Notes under the pieces: model-generated | What the model saw: only the letters and a program-made list of their open reading frames with translations | Told to the model about the DNA's origin: nothing | Databases searched by the model: none | Translations under genes and position numbers: made by a program | Shown here: one piece after another, positions 15,626 through 16,011 of the stretch | How the letters are laid out: every line of letters starts with the position of its first letter | How positions within the stretch are numbered: the first letter of the stretch is position 1 | NCBI GenBank assembly: GCA_031267345.1 | Contig: JAIRZG010000170.1 | Location: 1 to 16,011, forward strand | Length of the DNA: 16,011 bases | Origin: Zoogloeaceae bacterium | GTDB taxonomy: Bacteria > Pseudomonadota > Gammaproteobacteria > Burkholderiales > Rhodocyclaceae | Reading direction: 5' to 3'

Positions 15626-16011
15626 TGGCAATCCAGGGCGCAATCCATCCGGTGCTCACCGCGGGTCTCAATGGGGATGACGGCTGGCAACTGAAAGACT
15701 ACGTGGCGCGCGGCGGTTATGCCGTGCTCAAAAAAATCCTCGCGGAAAGAACCTCGCCGGAACAAATCATTGCCGACATCAAGGCGTCTGTCCTGCGCGG
15801 TCGCGGCGGCGCGGGGTTTCCCACTGGACTGAAATGGAGCTTCATGCCCCGTTCGCTCCCCGGTGACAAGTATCTGGTCTGCAACACCGACGAAGGCGAG
15901 CCGGGCACCTTCAAAGACCGCGACCTGCTGCGCTACAACCCGCATGCCGTCATCGAAGGCATGGCGATTGGCGCTTACGCCATCGGCGCGACGCGCGGCT
16001 ACAACTACATC
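15625..16011 (+). CDS. nuoF: NADH-quinone oxidoreductase subunit F, N-terminal part (continues beyond window)
   Basis: The first 129 residues of the 51-kDa-type subunit that binds FMN and NADH and receives electrons into complex I. GRGGAGFPTGLKW (59-71) is the glycine-rich loop that binds NADH and FMN. CNTDEGEPGTFKDR (86-99) lines the FMN site. The start ATG shares its A with the nuoE stop codon, and GAAGGA (15611-15616) lies eight bases upstream. The frame is open to the window end. The [4Fe-4S] N3 ligands near the C-terminus are outside the window. Confidence 0.96.
   Translation, partial: MAIQGAIHPVLTAGLNGDDGWQLKDYVARGGYAVLKKILAERTSPEQIIADIKASVLRGRGGAGFPTGLKWSFMPRSLPGDKYLVCNTDEGEPGTFKDRDLLRYNPHAVIEGMAIGAYAIGATRGYNYI

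Overview
The window looks like the chromosome of a Gram-negative betaproteobacterium. The evidence is the block pyrG-kdsA-eno-ftsB, the block tpiA-secG-tRNA-Leu-nuoABCDEF, a CysH of the iron-sulfur APS reductase type and a type IVa major pilin. I cannot name a genus. By eye most genes are GC-rich (about 60%), and one two-gene stretch is clearly AT-richer.

Layout from left to right. 1-426 is the 3' part of a HipA-family kinase gene (+). A strong intrinsic terminator follows, which serves the pilin gene pilA (541-1026, -). A 388-base gap holds a pilA leader hairpin and, nearer its right end, a promoter-like sequence followed by a terminator-like hairpin in front of an NRDE/TANGO2-family gene (1415-2164, +). 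That gene is followed by cysH (2209-2994, +). Converging on cysH is the minus-strand block pyrG (7677-9317), kdsA (6832-7680), a DNA methyltransferase (5865-6815), an HNH endonuclease (4892-5887), eno (3562-4845) and ftsB (3024-3341). Divergent from pyrG, a DMT/EamA transporter gene (9555-10472, +) leads into tpiA, secG, tRNA-Leu(GAG) and the complex I genes nuoA, B, C, D, E and F. A small VOC-fold gene sits between nuoD and nuoE, and nuoF runs off the right edge.

How the genes fit together. pyrG makes CTP, which KdsB later uses to activate the KDO sugar made by the KdsA pathway. tpiA and eno are glycolytic enzymes, ftsB is a divisome subunit, secG belongs to the Sec translocase, and nuo encodes respiratory complex I. 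The foreign-looking part is the restriction-modification pair lodged between kdsA and eno. It is AT-richer, its two genes overlap by 23 bases, and it is bracketed by a perfect 11-bp inverted repeat (4859-4869 and 6848-6858). This is the most interesting signal in the window. Other points worth checking are the promoter/terminator leader before the NRDE gene, the VOC gene inside the nuo operon, the divergent NuoC tail and the hairpin before tRNA-Leu. I saw no CRISPR array, insertion sequence, prophage or clearly novel multi-gene system.
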